Origin: Verrucomicrobiota bacterium
GTDB taxonomy: Bacteria; Verrucomicrobiota; Verrucomicrobiia; Opitutales; Opitutaceae
NCBI GenBank assembly: GCA_023457035.1
Contig: JAEWNN010000068.1
Coordinates: forward strand, 1 to 46,993
Length of the DNA stretch: 46,993 bases
Direction: 5' to 3'
Shown here one piece after another: positions 8,716 through 15,813 of the stretch. A model generated the notes under the pieces. That model saw only the letters and a list, made by a program, of their open reading frames with translations. It was not told the origin of the DNA and searched no databases. The first letter of the stretch is position 1, and every line of letters begins with the position of its first letter. The position numbers and the translations under genes are program-made.

Positions 8716-8790
8716 GACGCGAGTGGGGTAGCGGGTTCCTGCCGCGGTGCAAGAACTCCGCCGCGACAGAAGCAGGAGCCGGAAGCAGCA

Positions 8791-8817
8791 CAGCGACCGG
8801 CGGAGTGCCGATCGCTG
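8791..8817 (-). terminator. Hairpin downstream of doxX-like gene
   Basis: CAGCGACCGGC (8791-8801) and GCCGATCGCTG (8807-8817) form an 11-bp stem with one mismatch and a 5-base loop, 37 bases past the stop of the DoxX gene and before the HAD gene. No T-tract follows on the minus strand, so this is only a candidate transcription end. Confidence 0.35.
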
Positions 8818-8853
8818 GCTGGAGACTCTCCCGGGCAGGGCGTGCTGGCCGGG

Positions 8854-9315
8854 TCAGGCGTTCTTTGCCGCCTTGGCGAAGAGTCCGTCGACGGAGGCTT
8901 TGCCGCCGCCGGCGATGAGGACGACGAGGGCGAGACCGATGGCGAGGAGGTGGTACTCGAAGCCCTCGCCCTTCTGGTTGCCGTACCAGTTCATGAAGAA
9001 GCCGTTCGCGGCGTGCCCCATGAAGATGGCGACGGTCATCGTGATCCCGATGCCCAGGGCGGAGACGCGGGAGAGGAAGCCGGTGATCAGACCAAGCGAG
9101 CCGGCGAACTCCGCGGCGATCGCGAGGAAGGCGAACACGGCGGGGATGTGCATGGCGTTGGTGAAATGGCCCATGGTGCCGTCGAATCCGTAGCCGCCGA
9201 ACCAGCCGAGCGCTTTCTGGGCGCCGTGCGGGAACATCACGAGGCCGAGCGTGAGGCGGGCGAGGAGCGGTGCGGCGCTGTTGTCGGTCTTCAGGAGGAG
9301 CTGGAGTGATTTCAT
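8854..9315 (-). CDS. DoxX-family membrane protein
   Basis: A 153-residue integral membrane protein of the DoxX family. Four hydrophobic helices are visible: about residues 15-33 (ARLTLGLVMFPHGAQKAL), 60-80 (AVFAFLAIAAEFAGSLGLITG), 85-105 (ALGIGITMTVAIFMGH) and 120-140 (HLLAIGLALVVLIAGGG). The family includes a subunit of archaeal thiosulfate:quinone oxidoreductase and proteins linked to oxidative-stress complexes, but most members lack an assigned reaction. It lies 47 bases downstream of a pirin gene on the same strand, and both are divergent from a LysR regulator. Small DoxX-pirin pairs controlled by a LysR or MarR protein are common in bacteria, which suggests a role in quinone or electrophile stress. 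The start at 9315 (MKSLQLLLK) is the only good Met before the first helix. Confidence 0.9.
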   Translation of the reverse strand: MKSLQLLLKTDNSAAPLLARLTLGLVMFPHGAQKALGWFGGYGFDGTMGHFTNAMHIPAVFAFLAIAAEFAGSLGLITGFLSRVSALGIGITMTVAIFMGHAANGFFMNWYGNQKGEGFEYHLLAIGLALVVLIAGGGKASVDGLFAKAAKNA

Positions 9316-9362
9316 AGTAGTGGTAGAGTGGTGGTGGTGCGGTGGCGGACGGCGAGGGCGGG

Positions 9363-10058
9363 TCAGGCGAGGTCGAAGAGGAGGACCTGCGCGGGGCAGA
9401 CGGCGGCGAGGTGCAGCGTTGCGGGACCGGAGAGCGCGGCGGCGTCGCCGGTGTGGAGGGGCTGACCGTCGAGCGTGATCTCGCCGGCGGCGACGTGGAG
9501 CCAGGCATGGCGGCCGACCGCGAGGGTGTGGGCAACGTGTTCGCCGGGCGCGAGGCGGGCGAGCCAGAGGTCGGCGTCCTGATTGATCGCGATCGAGCCG
9601 TCGCGACCGGTCTTGCTGGTCACGAGATGCAGGCGGCCGGTCTCGGCGTGGGCCAACGCCTTCTCGGCGTAGCGAGGGGTGACGCCCGTGCGGTCGGGCT
9701 GGATCCAAATCTGCAGCAGGTGGACGGCCTCCTCGGCGGACGGGTTGAACTCGCTGTGGCGGACGCCGGTGCCGGCGGCCATGTACTGGACGTCGCCGGC
9801 GCGGATCACGCGGCCGTTGCCCATCGAGTCCTTGTGCTCCAGCGCGCCGCTGCGGACGTACGTGATGATCTCCATGTCGCGGTGCGGGTGCATCCCGAAA
9901 CCCATGCGGGGCATGACGAGGTCGTCGTTGATCACGCGCAGGCTGCGGAAGCCCATCCAGTTCTCGTCGTAGTAGTCGGCGAAGCTGAAGGTGTGGTAGG
10001 TGTCGAGCCAGCCGTGGTTGGCGTGGCCGCGTTCGTGGGAGCGGCGGATCGTGGTCAT
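9363..10058 (-). CDS. Pirin-family protein (bicupin)
   Basis: A 231-residue bicupin of the pirin family. The N-terminal cupin carries the metal-binding signature: FGMHPHRDMEIITYV (His-x-His) followed by GTGVRHSEFNPS. The second cupin (about 150-231) is recognisable by TLAVGRHAWLHVAAGEITLDG. E. coli YhaK and YhhW, of similar length, are relatives; YhhW has quercetin 2,3-dioxygenase activity in vitro, but physiological substrates are mostly unknown. The start at 10058 (MTTIRRSHERGHANHGWLDT) fits the family N terminus, where Arg-x-x-x-x-Arg-Gly precedes HGWLD. It is first in a two-gene unit with DoxX and divergent from the LysR gene, whose palindromic site lies in the shared 82-base gap. Confidence 0.92.
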   Translation of the reverse strand: MTTIRRSHERGHANHGWLDTYHTFSFADYYDENWMGFRSLRVINDDLVMPRMGFGMHPHRDMEIITYVRSGALEHKDSMGNGRVIRAGDVQYMAAGTGVRHSEFNPSAEEAVHLLQIWIQPDRTGVTPRYAEKALAHAETGRLHLVTSKTGRDGSIAINQDADLWLARLAPGEHVAHTLAVGRHAWLHVAAGEITLDGQPLHTGDAAALSGPATLHLAAVCPAQVLLFDLA

Positions 10059-10112
10059 GTCGCCATTGTGCCACAGCCGGGCCGGTTTCGGGAAAGACCA
10101 TGTTTCTTGTCT

Positions 10113-10135
10113 CAGCATGCGCAGAAGGCATGCTG
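10113..10135. promoter_or_regulatory. Candidate LysR operator (perfect 8-bp inverted repeat)
   Basis: CAGCATGC (10113-10120) and GCATGCTG (10128-10135) are perfect inverted repeats with a 7-base spacer. The centre fits the LysR T-N11-A rule (T at 10118, A at 10130). The site ends 5 bases before the LysR start codon and lies 55 bases upstream of the divergent pirin start. This is the expected place for an autoregulatory site that also controls the pirin-DoxX pair. The repeat is seen directly; the binding is inferred. Confidence 0.6.
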
Positions 10136-10140
10136 GTGGC

Positions 10141-11040
10141 ATGGAACTGCGGCATCTCCGGTATTTCGTGGCGGTGGCGGAGGAGGAGAACGTGACGCGG
10201 GCGGCGCTGCGTCTCCACGTCTCACAGCCGGCGCTGAGCCGGCAGGTGCGCGATCTCGAGGACGAGCTCGGCTTCCCGCTCCTGTTGCGCACCGCGAAGT
10301 CGGTGAGCCTGACCGAGGCCGGGCGCGCGTTTCTCGGCGAAGCGCGCGCCGTGCTGCAGCGGGCGGACGAGGCCGTGAAGGCGGCGCGCGCGGTGGCGGT
10401 GGGCGGAGGCGGGGAACTCCATGTCGGCTACGCGCCGTCGCCGACGGTGCGGCTGCTGCCGCCGACGCTGCGCGCGTTCCAGACCGAGCTGCCGCAGGTG
10501 CGGGTGAAACTCCACGATCTGAGCACGGAGGAGATGATCGCCGGGCTGCGGGAGGGCCGTTTGCAGTTGGCGATCCTGGTGCGGCCGCTGAAGGCGATGC
10601 TGCGCGGACTGCATTTCGAGGCGCTGGAGCGCGATGCGCTGCGGCTGGCGGTGCCGCCGGGACATGCCTTCGCTCGGTTGCGGTCCGTGCCGCGGGCGCA
10701 GGCCGCGAAGGAGCGGTTCGTTGGCCTGACGCGGGTCCAGTATCCGGAGTATTATGCGACCTTCGACGAGTTGTTTGCGAAGGTGCGGCCGAAACCGCGG
10801 GTCGTCGAGGAGCACGAGGGGGCGACGGGGCTGATCGCCGCGGTCGAGGCTGGCGGCGGCGTAGCGCTCGTCTCGCAGTCGTTGGCTTGCACGGCGGGCG
10901 GCCGACTGAGGCTCTTGCCGCTCACGCCGGCTCCGGTGCCGTTGATCGTGGGTGCGGCGTGGGCGGGCGAGGGGTTGGCGCCCGCGGCCGATCTCTTCCT
11001 GAAATGTGCCCGGGCGGCGGCGGCCGGCGGGCGCGCGTGA
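10141..11040 (+). CDS. LysR-family transcriptional regulator
   Basis: A 299-residue LysR-type regulator. The winged helix-turn-helix is residues 1-60 (MELRHLRYFVAVAEEENVTRAA, HVSQPALSRQVRDLEDELG, LTEAGRAFL), followed by a linker helix and the periplasmic-binding-protein-like effector domain (about 90-290, LHVGYAPSPTVRLLPPTL onward). The domain resembles the CbbR/BenM-like aromatic-responsive group in general shape, but the effector cannot be named. It is divergent from the pirin-DoxX pair with an 82-base gap containing a perfect palindrome, so it most likely regulates those genes and itself. The start at 10141 is fixed by the canonical LysR opening; a frame open upstream to 10000 is not coding. 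It converges on trpB with a 9-base gap. Confidence 0.95.
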   Translation: MELRHLRYFVAVAEEENVTRAALRLHVSQPALSRQVRDLEDELGFPLLLRTAKSVSLTEAGRAFLGEARAVLQRADEAVKAARAVAVGGGGELHVGYAPSPTVRLLPPTLRAFQTELPQVRVKLHDLSTEEMIAGLREGRLQLAILVRPLKAMLRGLHFEALERDALRLAVPPGHAFARLRSVPRAQAAKERFVGLTRVQYPEYYATFDELFAKVRPKPRVVEEHEGATGLIAAVEAGGGVALVSQSLACTAGGRLRLLPLTPAPVPLIVGAAWAGEGLAPAADLFLKCARAAAAGGRA

Positions 11041-11049
11041 AAGTGCTGG

Positions 11050-12273
11050 CTATTTCGCCGTCTCGCCGAGGATGGCGGCGACCTGTTGCACGTCCTTGTC
11101 GCCGCGGCCACTGAGGTTGACGACGACGATCTTGTCCTTGGACAACTCGGCGGCGCGCTTGAGGGCGAAGGCGACGGCGTGGGTGGACTCGAGCGCAGGG
11201 ATGATGCCCTCGAGGCGGGAGAGAAGCTGGAAGGCGGCGAGCACCTCGTCGTCGGTCGCGTAGGCGAAGTCGATGCGGCCGCGTTGCTGGTAGAAGAGGT
11301 GCTCGGGACCGACGGCAGCGTAATCAAGGCCGGCGGAGACGGAGTGGGTGAGGTCGATCTGGCCGTCGGCGTCCTGAAGAATCAGGGTCTTGCAACCTTG
11401 GAGAACGCCGAGCCGGCCGCCGGCGAAGCGGGCGGCGTGTTCGCCGCGTTTGATGCCGCGGCCGCCGGCTTCGACGCCGGTCATGCGGATGCCGGGCTCC
11501 TCGAGGAACTCGAAGAAGAGGCCGATGGCGTTGCTGCCGCCGCCCACGCAGGCGATGAGCTCGTCGGGCAGGCGGCCCTCGCGCTCCATGATCTGGGCAC
11601 GGGCTTCCTGGCCGATCACGCGGTGGAAATCGCGGACCATCTTCGGGTACGGGTGCGAACCGTAGGCGGTGCCGAGCACGTAATGGGTCGTGCGGACGTT
11701 GGTGACCCAGTCGCGCATGGCTTCGTTGATTGCCTCCTTGAGGGTCTTCTGGCCGGCGTCGACACCCACCACGGTCGCGCCCATCAGGCGCATGCGGAAG
11801 ACGTTGAGGGCCTGGCGGGCCATGTCGACCGAGCCCATGTACACGACGCATTCGAGGCCGAACCTCGCGCAGGCGGCGGCGGTGGCCACGCCGTGCTGGC
11901 CCGCGCCGGTTTCGGCGATGATGCGCTTCTTGCCCATGCGGCGAGCGAGGAGGACCTGGGCGAGGGCGTTGTTGATCTTGTGCGCGCCGGTGTGGAGGAG
12001 GTCCTCGCGCTTGAGGTAGATCTTGGCGCCGCCGACGTGTTCGGTGAGTCGTTCCGCGAAGTAGAGCTGAGTGGGGCGGCCGGCGAACTCCTTGAGGTGG
12101 TGCTTGAGCTCGGCCTGGAAGGCCGGATCGACGCGAGCTTGATCGTAGGCGCGCTCGAGCTCCTGCAGGGCGGTCATGAGCGTCTCGGGCACATAGACGC
12201 CGCCGTACGGGCCGAAATGGCCGGCGGCATCGGGCAGGGAGTTGCGGTCGAGTGAAGCGGGCGCAGTGGACAT
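11050..12273 (-). CDS. trpB: Tryptophan synthase beta chain
   Basis: TrpB joins indole and serine (PLP-dependent) in the last step of tryptophan synthesis, normally in an alpha2-beta2 complex with TrpA. The 407-residue protein is a standard TrpB1: GHFGPYGGVYVPETL at the N terminus, KREDLLHTGAHKINN with PLP-binding Lys99, AETGAGQHGVATA, the phosphate-binding CVGGGSNAIG, and the C-terminal LSGRGDKD. The start at 12273 matches the family; a frame extending to 12495 upstream is low-complexity. trpA is not adjacent: the downstream neighbour is the convergent LysR gene and the upstream one is the divergent flagellar operon. The trp genes are therefore dispersed here. No leader peptide with Trp codons was seen. 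Confidence 0.96.
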   Translation of the reverse strand: MSTAPASLDRNSLPDAAGHFGPYGGVYVPETLMTALQELERAYDQARVDPAFQAELKHHLKEFAGRPTQLYFAERLTEHVGGAKIYLKREDLLHTGAHKINNALAQVLLARRMGKKRIIAETGAGQHGVATAAACARFGLECVVYMGSVDMARQALNVFRMRLMGATVVGVDAGQKTLKEAINEAMRDWVTNVRTTHYVLGTAYGSHPYPKMVRDFHRVIGQEARAQIMEREGRLPDELIACVGGGSNAIGLFFEFLEEPGIRMTGVEAGGRGIKRGEHAARFAGGRLGVLQGCKTLILQDADGQIDLTHSVSAGLDYAAVGPEHLFYQQRGRIDFAYATDDEVLAAFQLLSRLEGIIPALESTHAVAFALKRAAELSKDKIVVVNLSGRGDKDVQQVAAILGETAK

Positions 12274-12521
12274 TGCCTGGGAAGCGAAGGGGAGCGGGCC
12301 GCGCTTGGCAATAGCGACGACCGGTTCGAAGTGGGCCCAGCGAAGTGCAGGGGGGGGCGGTGCGGCGGTCGGTGGACCACGGCACGCGCGTGGTGAGGCG
12401 AGCGGCTCGACCGGGCAGGTAGGCAGAGTTGATCTGGGGGAGCGCCCCTGGGGCCGGCACAGGTTGGTGGGGGCGACGGTCGGGAGCCTCGGCATTTTTC
12501 GGCAACGGCTGCCGTGAGAGC

Positions 12522-12540
12522 TCCGGCAGGTTCTGCCGGA
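12522..12540. promoter_or_regulatory. Palindrome upstream of sigma-54 promoter, possible activator site
   Basis: TCCGGCAG (12522-12529), a GTT loop, and CTGCCGGA (12533-12540) form a perfect 8-bp inverted repeat centred about 60 bases upstream of the -24 element. Sigma-54 promoters need an enhancer-binding activator upstream, and a palindrome here is a candidate. The related half-sites TTCGGCAAC (12498) and GGCTGCCG lie just beyond it. It could equally be a hairpin with no role. Confidence 0.35.
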
Positions 12541-12590
12541 CGCTTGGATCGAGGTTTCACAGGGATATGGTAAACAACGGCATGCGACAG

Positions 12591-12606
12591 TGGCACTGGC
12601 CTTGCA
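12591..12606 (+). promoter_or_regulatory. Sigma-54 (-24/-12) promoter of the flhF-like operon
   Basis: TGGCAC (12591-12596), 5 bases, TTGCA (12602-12606). The invariant GG (12592-12593) and GC (12604-12605) are separated by exactly 10 bases, matching the RpoN consensus. Transcription would start near 12617, only 3 bases before the ATG at 12620. A second element of the same type precedes flgF, which strengthens the call. Confidence 0.75.
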
Positions 12607-12619
12607 TCAGGGAGCCAAA

Positions 12620-13795
12620 ATGCAAGCCCAGGGTCGTAGAACACCGCCCGAGGCCACCGCCTCAACTCCCGTCGCCGCCGGTTCCTCTTATCGTTTTCTC
12701 GTCCGTTCGGCCGAGGAGGCGGTCGGGGCTATTCGCGGTCAGCTGGGCGAGGACGCTCGTGTGGTTTCGGTGCGGGCGGTGAAGGCGGGCGGAGTTGCCG
12801 GCCTGCTGGGTGGCACCCGGTTGGAGGTGATCGCGCAAGTGCCGCCGCCCGCGGCGCCTGCTCCGGTTGAGACTCCCCGGGAACCCGATACGTTCGGACC
12901 TGTGAGCACGGTGCCGCAGGCAATCCCGACCCGGCGAGCGGTGACCGTCGGGGCCACCTATGCCGAAGCTTCCACCGAGGCCGTGACGCCGCTACCGGAG
13001 GTCCCCGACACCGCAGCGGGCGCCGGGGCCGCGGCCCGCCGGCAGCCGCCGCCGCAACGGCTCGAGACTTTGCTGCGCCGCTCCGGCCTCTCGGAATCGC
13101 TCATCGCGCGGCTGCACGCCACTCGCGGCTGGCCCGCGGGCGGTCCGGAGCAACCGCTGCATCAGGGGCTCACCGCCGTGGCCGGCCTGATCCGGCAACT
13201 GGCCGCGGATATCGCGCAGCGCCCGTTGCCGGCGCGCACGGCCTTCGTGGGGCTGCCGGGCGGGGGCACGACGACTGCGCTCTGCAAGTGGCTCGCCGCG
13301 GAGGTGTTTTCGCGCGGGCGCCGCGGGGTGGTGGCCAGCGTGGAGTTCGACCGGCCGAAGGCCGCGGAGGATCTGGCGGTGTTTGCCGAACTGCTCGGCG
13401 TCGATTTCTCACGACAGGTGCCGGCGGCGGGACGCGCGGCGGACCCGCACTTCTGCTACGTCGACATGCCGCCGCTGTCGCTGACCCGGCCGGAGGAGAA
13501 CGCCCGCCTGCGCGCGTTCCTCGAGGAGCAGCAGCTGCCCGGCCGCGTGCTGGTGCTTTCGGGACTGCTCGACAGCGCGGTGCTGCGGCAGGCCTGCGCG
13601 GCCGGCCAGGAGCTGGGCTGCACGCACGTGGTCTTCACCCAGCTCGACGAGCTGCCCCAGTGGGGCAAGCTCTGGGACTACCTCATCGAGGCGCCGCTGG
13701 CGCCGTTGATGGTGACCCTCGGCCCGAGCCTCACCGACGAATGCGAAACCGATGTGGTTGGCGCGGTCCTGCGCCGGACCTTCCCGTGGAACTGA
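12620..13795 (+). CDS. flhF: FlhF-like protein with degenerate GTPase motifs
   Basis: First gene of the flagellar locus. FlhF is an SRP-type GTPase that sets flagellar position and number. The 391-residue product has the FlhF N-terminal pattern (YRFLVRSAEEAVGAIRGQLG...ARVVSV), a Pro/Ala-rich linker (about 70-140), and an NG-like domain (about 150-391). The GTPase motifs are eroded: the P-loop is GLPGGGTTT (211-219) with Thr217 in place of the essential Lys; the DTYR region reads EFDR; DTAG of G3 is DMPP (282-285); TKLDE of G4 is TQLDE (340-344). It therefore probably cannot hydrolyse GTP normally. The ATG at 12620 has CAGGGAG just upstream; a GTG at 12590 overlaps the sigma-54 promoter. No flhG follows. 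Assignment rests on domain layout and context, so it is less certain than its neighbours. Confidence 0.75.
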   Translation: MQAQGRRTPPEATASTPVAAGSSYRFLVRSAEEAVGAIRGQLGEDARVVSVRAVKAGGVAGLLGGTRLEVIAQVPPPAAPAPVETPREPDTFGPVSTVPQAIPTRRAVTVGATYAEASTEAVTPLPEVPDTAAGAGAAARRQPPPQRLETLLRRSGLSESLIARLHATRGWPAGGPEQPLHQGLTAVAGLIRQLAADIAQRPLPARTAFVGLPGGGTTTALCKWLAAEVFSRGRRGVVASVEFDRPKAAEDLAVFAELLGVDFSRQVPAAGRAADPHFCYVDMPPLSLTRPEENARLRAFLEEQQLPGRVLVLSGLLDSAVLRQACAAGQELGCTHVVFTQLDELPQWGKLWDYLIEAPLAPLMVTLGPSLTDECETDVVGAVLRRTFPWN

Positions 13796-13799
13796 CCCC

Positions 13800-14066
13800 A
13801 TGCGCTACGCTTTCCTCATCGGTGGTTTCGTCGGGTTCACCCTCGCGGCGTTGGCCGGTTTTCTGGCCGACCGTCCGGGCGAGATCGTCTTCCGCGATGC
13901 GGCGATCAGCTGCCTGGTCGCGGCCTTCCTTTTCCGGTGGTTCTGGTCGGTGGTGATCAAGGCCTTCATCGAGGCCGCGCACCAGCGCCGTCAGCAGGCG
14001 GCCGCCCAAGCAGCGAAGGCCGACGAGGAAGCCGCCGCGCCGTCCGGTACCCCTGCCCAACCCTGA
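13800..14066 (+). CDS. Small two-TM membrane protein in flagellar operon
   Basis: An 88-residue protein starting 4 bases after the flhF-like stop and ending 14 bases before fliA, in the place where flhG often lies in other bacteria. It has two hydrophobic segments, about residues 3-22 (YAFLIGGFVGFTLAALAGFL) and 33-55 (AAISCLVAAFLFRWFWSVVI), and a basic, Ala/Gln-rich cytoplasmic tail (HQRRQQAAAQAAKADEEAA). I recognise no family. The tight spacing on both sides argues for a real gene co-expressed with flhF and fliA. A role at the membrane with the flagellar assembly machinery is a guess from context only. Confidence 0.78.
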   Translation: MRYAFLIGGFVGFTLAALAGFLADRPGEIVFRDAAISCLVAAFLFRWFWSVVIKAFIEAAHQRRQQAAAQAAKADEEAAAPSGTPAQP

Positions 14067-14080
14067 ACCGCGTCTGAATC

Positions 14081-14911
14081 ATGAAAACCGCCCCAGGTCC
14101 CGCGAAGAAATCGCCGCCGCCCGCCGCCCCGGCTTCCGCCTTGCCGCCGAAATCTGCCGCCGCCGCCGTTTGGCGCACCTACCAGGGAGTCGAGAGCAGC
14201 TCGCTCGATGAGAAGGCGCTCACGGAACGTTACCTGCCGCTGGTCCGGTCGGTCGTCGACCGTATCCGGATCAATCTGCCGCCGCACATCGAGGCCGAGG
14301 ATCTCTACAGTGTCGGCATCCTCGGGCTCATCGCCGCGGTGAAGAACTACGACCCGAAGCAGAACAACACCTTCGCCGCCTACGCCAGCCGGCGCATCCG
14401 CGGTTCGGTGTTGGACGAGCTCCGCCGGCTCGACTGGCGCCCGCGCCGTGCCCGGGCGAAGGCCCGCCGGATCAAGGAGGTCATCGCCGAGATCGAACAG
14501 AAGAACGGGCGCCCCGCCACCGACGAGGAGGTGCGCAAGGTGCTCGGCATCTCGACCAAGGAGTACGCGAAGTGGCTCGAGGAGGCCAAACCCGCCTGTT
14601 TCCTCGCGCTGGACCAGTCGCCCGACGAGGAGGGCGGCGAGCGTTCCAGCCTGCACGAGATCATCGCCGACGACACCGACGTGCTCGCCCGCGACGACAT
14701 GGAGCGGCGCGAACTGCAGGAACTTGTCGCTCAAAGAATCCGGCAACTGCCCGATATACCGCGCAAGATCCTCGCGATGTATTACCACGAAAACATGCGG
14801 TTGGCGGAAATCGCCTCCGTGTTCAACCTCACCGAGTCCCGCATCTGCCAGATCCACGCCCAGACGATCATCGGGCTGCGCGGCTACATCCAACGCGTGC
14901 GGGAACAATAA
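14081..14911 (+). CDS. fliA: RNA polymerase sigma-28 factor for flagellar operons (FliA/WhiG family)
   Basis: A 276-residue sigma-70 family group 3 factor. Region 2 is clear: LTERYLPLVRSVVDRIRINLPPHI, EDLYSVGILGLIAAVKNYD and FAAYASRRIRGSVLDELRRLDW (the RGS-x-LDELR signature is typical of FliA/WhiG). Region 3 is AEIEQKNGRPATDEEVRKVLGIS, and region 4.2 carries the helix-turn-helix RLAEIASVFNLTESRICQIH. A Pro/Ala-rich extension of about 30 residues precedes region 1.2. In flagellated bacteria it directs late genes (flagellin, chemotaxis, sometimes stators), usually under control of the anti-sigma factor FlgM; no flgM is seen here. It is third in the operon that begins with flhF, followed 15 bases later by motA. 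Confidence 0.94.
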   Translation: MKTAPGPAKKSPPPAAPASALPPKSAAAAVWRTYQGVESSSLDEKALTERYLPLVRSVVDRIRINLPPHIEAEDLYSVGILGLIAAVKNYDPKQNNTFAAYASRRIRGSVLDELRRLDWRPRRARAKARRIKEVIAEIEQKNGRPATDEEVRKVLGISTKEYAKWLEEAKPACFLALDQSPDEEGGERSSLHEIIADDTDVLARDDMERRELQELVAQRIRQLPDIPRKILAMYYHENMRLAEIASVFNLTESRICQIHAQTIIGLRGYIQRVREQ

Positions 14912-14926
14912 ACGAGGCCGACCACT

Positions 14927-15790
14927 ATGATGTTGCTGGTCGGAATCCTGATCGTGTTCGGAGCCACCTTGGGTGGCTTCATGGTGGCGGGCGGCAACCC
15001 GCTGCTGCTGCTGCACATCTCCGAGTTCATCGTGATCGGCGGCATCGCGCTCGGCCTGATGGTCATCGCCAGCCCCACGCACGTGCTCAAGGAGATCATC
15101 GTGAAGATCAAGGGGGCGGTCGCGGGCGGGCACACCGGCAAGGACGAGTACATGGATCTGCTCAAGCTGCTCTATGAGATCTTCCTGCTCGGCCGGCGCA
15201 GCGGTCTGATCGCGCTCGAGGGCCACATCCTCGAGCCGGACAAGAGCACCATCTTTACCAAGTACGGCAGCTTCATCGGCCACCCCGAGCGGGTGGAGTT
15301 TCTGTGCAACGGCCTGCGGCCGGTGGTCGACGGCAAGATCAAGCCCGACCAGCTCGAGGCGCTGCTCGAGGTCGAACTCGATGCGAAGGCCAACGAGGCC
15401 GACGAACCCGTCCACATCCTGCAGTTGGTCGGCGACTCGTTGCCGGGCGTCGGCATTGTCGCGGCGGTGCTGGGCATCATCAATACGATGGCGGCCATCT
15501 CCGAAGGGCCCGAGGCGGTGGGCGAGAAGGTCGCCGCCGCGCTCACCGGCACGTTCCTCGGGGTGTTCAGCGCGTATGGGATCATCAATCCGCTGGCGAT
15601 GCGCATCAAAGCCAACAACGCCAACGACGACAAATATTTCCGCTGTATCCTGCAGGCCGTGTCGGGCTTCGCGAAGGGTCTGGCGCCGCTCATGGCCGTC
15701 GAGGTGGCGCGCCGTTCGCTCGACAGCACGGTGCAGCCCGGGGCCGACGAACTCGAGGCCATCCTCAAGGGCATGCCGCCGGCCAAGTAG
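14927..15790 (+). CDS. motA: Flagellar motor stator protein MotA
   Basis: MotA forms, with MotB, the ion channel that drives flagellar rotation. The 287-residue protein has the expected four membrane segments: about 1-22, 30-50, then a large cytoplasmic loop (about 70-150), and 160-185 (LPGVGIVAAVLGIINTMAAI, with the conserved Pro of TM3) and 195-220 (LTGTFLGVFSAYGIINPLAMRI, with the NP of TM4). The cytoplasmic loop contains the charged FliG-contact helix (LLGRRSGLIALEGHILEPDKS). Whether it uses protons or sodium cannot be decided. It is followed after 23 bases by motB, which has its own strong ribosome-binding site. Confidence 0.96.
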   Translation: MMLLVGILIVFGATLGGFMVAGGNPLLLLHISEFIVIGGIALGLMVIASPTHVLKEIIVKIKGAVAGGHTGKDEYMDLLKLLYEIFLLGRRSGLIALEGHILEPDKSTIFTKYGSFIGHPERVEFLCNGLRPVVDGKIKPDQLEALLEVELDAKANEADEPVHILQLVGDSLPGVGIVAAVLGIINTMAAISEGPEAVGEKVAAALTGTFLGVFSAYGIINPLAMRIKANNANDDKYFRCILQAVSGFAKGLAPLMAVEVARRSLDSTVQPGADELEAILKGMPPAK

Positions 15791-15813
15791 GCCCGGCCGC
15801 GGAGGAACCAGCC

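Larger units (their letters stand above)
12274..12619. other. Intergenic control region between trpB and the flagellar locus
   Basis: A 346-base gap between two divergent units. It contains the sigma-54 element at 12591-12606, a perfect 8-bp hairpin/palindrome at 12522-12540, a possible housekeeping promoter (TTGGAT at 12544, 16-base spacer, TATGGT at 12566) and a CAGGGAG Shine-Dalgarno-like stretch at 12608-12614. The trpB promoter must lie in the left part, but I could not pick one out. No convincing gene is present in it. Confidence 0.6.

Noticed and set aside
10137..10150. Sigma-54-like TGG...TGC upstream of LysR
   Set aside because: GG and GC are 9 bases apart, not 10, and the motif overlaps the start codon.
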